5,132 bases of DNA, taken from an uncultured Acidimicrobiia bacterium. GTDB taxonomy: Bacteria > Actinomycetota > Acidimicrobiia > Spongiisociales > Spongiisociaceae. The translations under genes were made by a program, and so were the position numbers. This document shows, one piece after another, positions 4,863 to 5,132 of this stretch (within the stretch, counting starts at the first letter, position 1; every line of letters begins with the position of its first letter). Location of the stretch: positions 1 through 5,132 of the forward strand of contig CALCCX010000553.1 of assembly GCA_937900165.1 (NCBI GenBank), given 5' to 3'. The notes under the pieces are model-generated. The model ran no database searches, was not told the DNA's origin, and worked only from the letters and a program-made list of their open reading frames with translations.

Positions 4863-5132
4863 GTGTTCAGTAGGCCCGTTAGCGCCCGCACATTCAGAGC
4901 AGTCACCTACGTGGCGATCGCAGGACTGGCGTTTCAAGTGTTGCATTTCGCGGAGCATGCGTTGCAGCTCGGCTATTGGTTCTTGAATCCGCTCGAAAGA
5001 CCATGGCTGACGCCGTGGGCAGTAGTCGGCCGCGACGCCCTCGTGGCGGGCGGAGACCCGGTCCTGGGAACGGAGCTGCTGTACTTGGTCGGCAACGTCG
5101 TCTTCTTCGGTGGTGTGATCGCCATGTGCGTT
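4863..5132 (+). CDS. Integral membrane protein, unknown function (N-terminal part)
   Basis: The frame opens at a GTG with a strong ribosome binding site and stays open to the window end (90 codons, no stop). After a short basic N-terminus (Arg4, Arg9, Arg12) comes a hydrophobic segment of about 13-40. It contains HFAEHALQLGYW with His28, Glu31, His32 and Gln35 on neighbouring helical turns. A hydrophilic loop with ERPWLTPWAVVGRDAL follows (45-60), then a second hydrophobic segment of about 71-90 (ELLYLVGNVVFFGGVIAMCV). This is a multi-pass membrane protein in the making. I do not recognise the family. The clustered His/Glu residues in a helix could bind a metal or haem, which is inference. 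The long leader with palindromes suggests it is regulated. Confidence 0.8.
   Translation, partial: MFSRPVSARTFRAVTYVAIAGLAFQVLHFAEHALQLGYWFLNPLERPWLTPWAVVGRDALVAGGDPVLGTELLYLVGNVVFFGGVIAMCV

Overview
The window looks like a piece of an actinobacterial chromosome, possibly Acidimicrobiia-like. It is GC-rich (about 60% by eye), with C/G-ending codons and GTG starts. It begins with the end of a DUF222/13E12-type HNH protein, a family abundant in Actinobacteria. Several genes appear to be transcribed without a leader, which is common in that phylum. The exact taxon cannot be read from the sequence.

Layout. 2-202 (+): C-terminal end of an HNH endonuclease-like protein. 203-501: a non-coding stretch with a candidate extended -10 promoter and a strong ribosome binding site at its right end. 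505-2067 (+): a secreted lipoprotein with beta-rich modules, two of which are tandem repeats opening with D-x-D-x-D-G calcium-type loops. 2104-2628 (-) and 2666-3139 (+): a divergent pair, an AhpD/carboxymuconolactone-decarboxylase-fold peroxidase-like protein and a MarR regulator. Only 37 bp separate their start codons, and this gap is filled with TGTCA/TGACA elements. 3255-3476 and 3469-3816 (+): a VapBC-type toxin-antitoxin pair (ribbon-helix-helix antitoxin, PIN-domain toxin) with overlapping reading frames. 3834-4604 (-): an alpha/beta hydrolase, convergent with the toxin gene. 4605-4862: a regulatory-looking gap with several short palindromes. 4863-5132 (+): the beginning of an integral membrane protein of unknown function, cut by the window end.

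How the genes relate. The clearest functional unit is the marR/ahpD-like pair. Its promoters lie back to back in the same 37 bp, so a MarR dimer bound there could control both genes; a redox or electrophile signal is a reasonable inference but is not shown. The vapBC pair is self-contained. The lipoprotein, hydrolase and membrane protein have no evident link to their neighbours. I found no RNA gene, CRISPR array, insertion sequence or clear prophage or defence island. The most interesting items are the compact shared promoter/operator, the Glu-to-Gln change at the expected AhpD proton-relay position, the repeat architecture of the lipoprotein, and the His/Glu-rich first helix of the unknown membrane protein.
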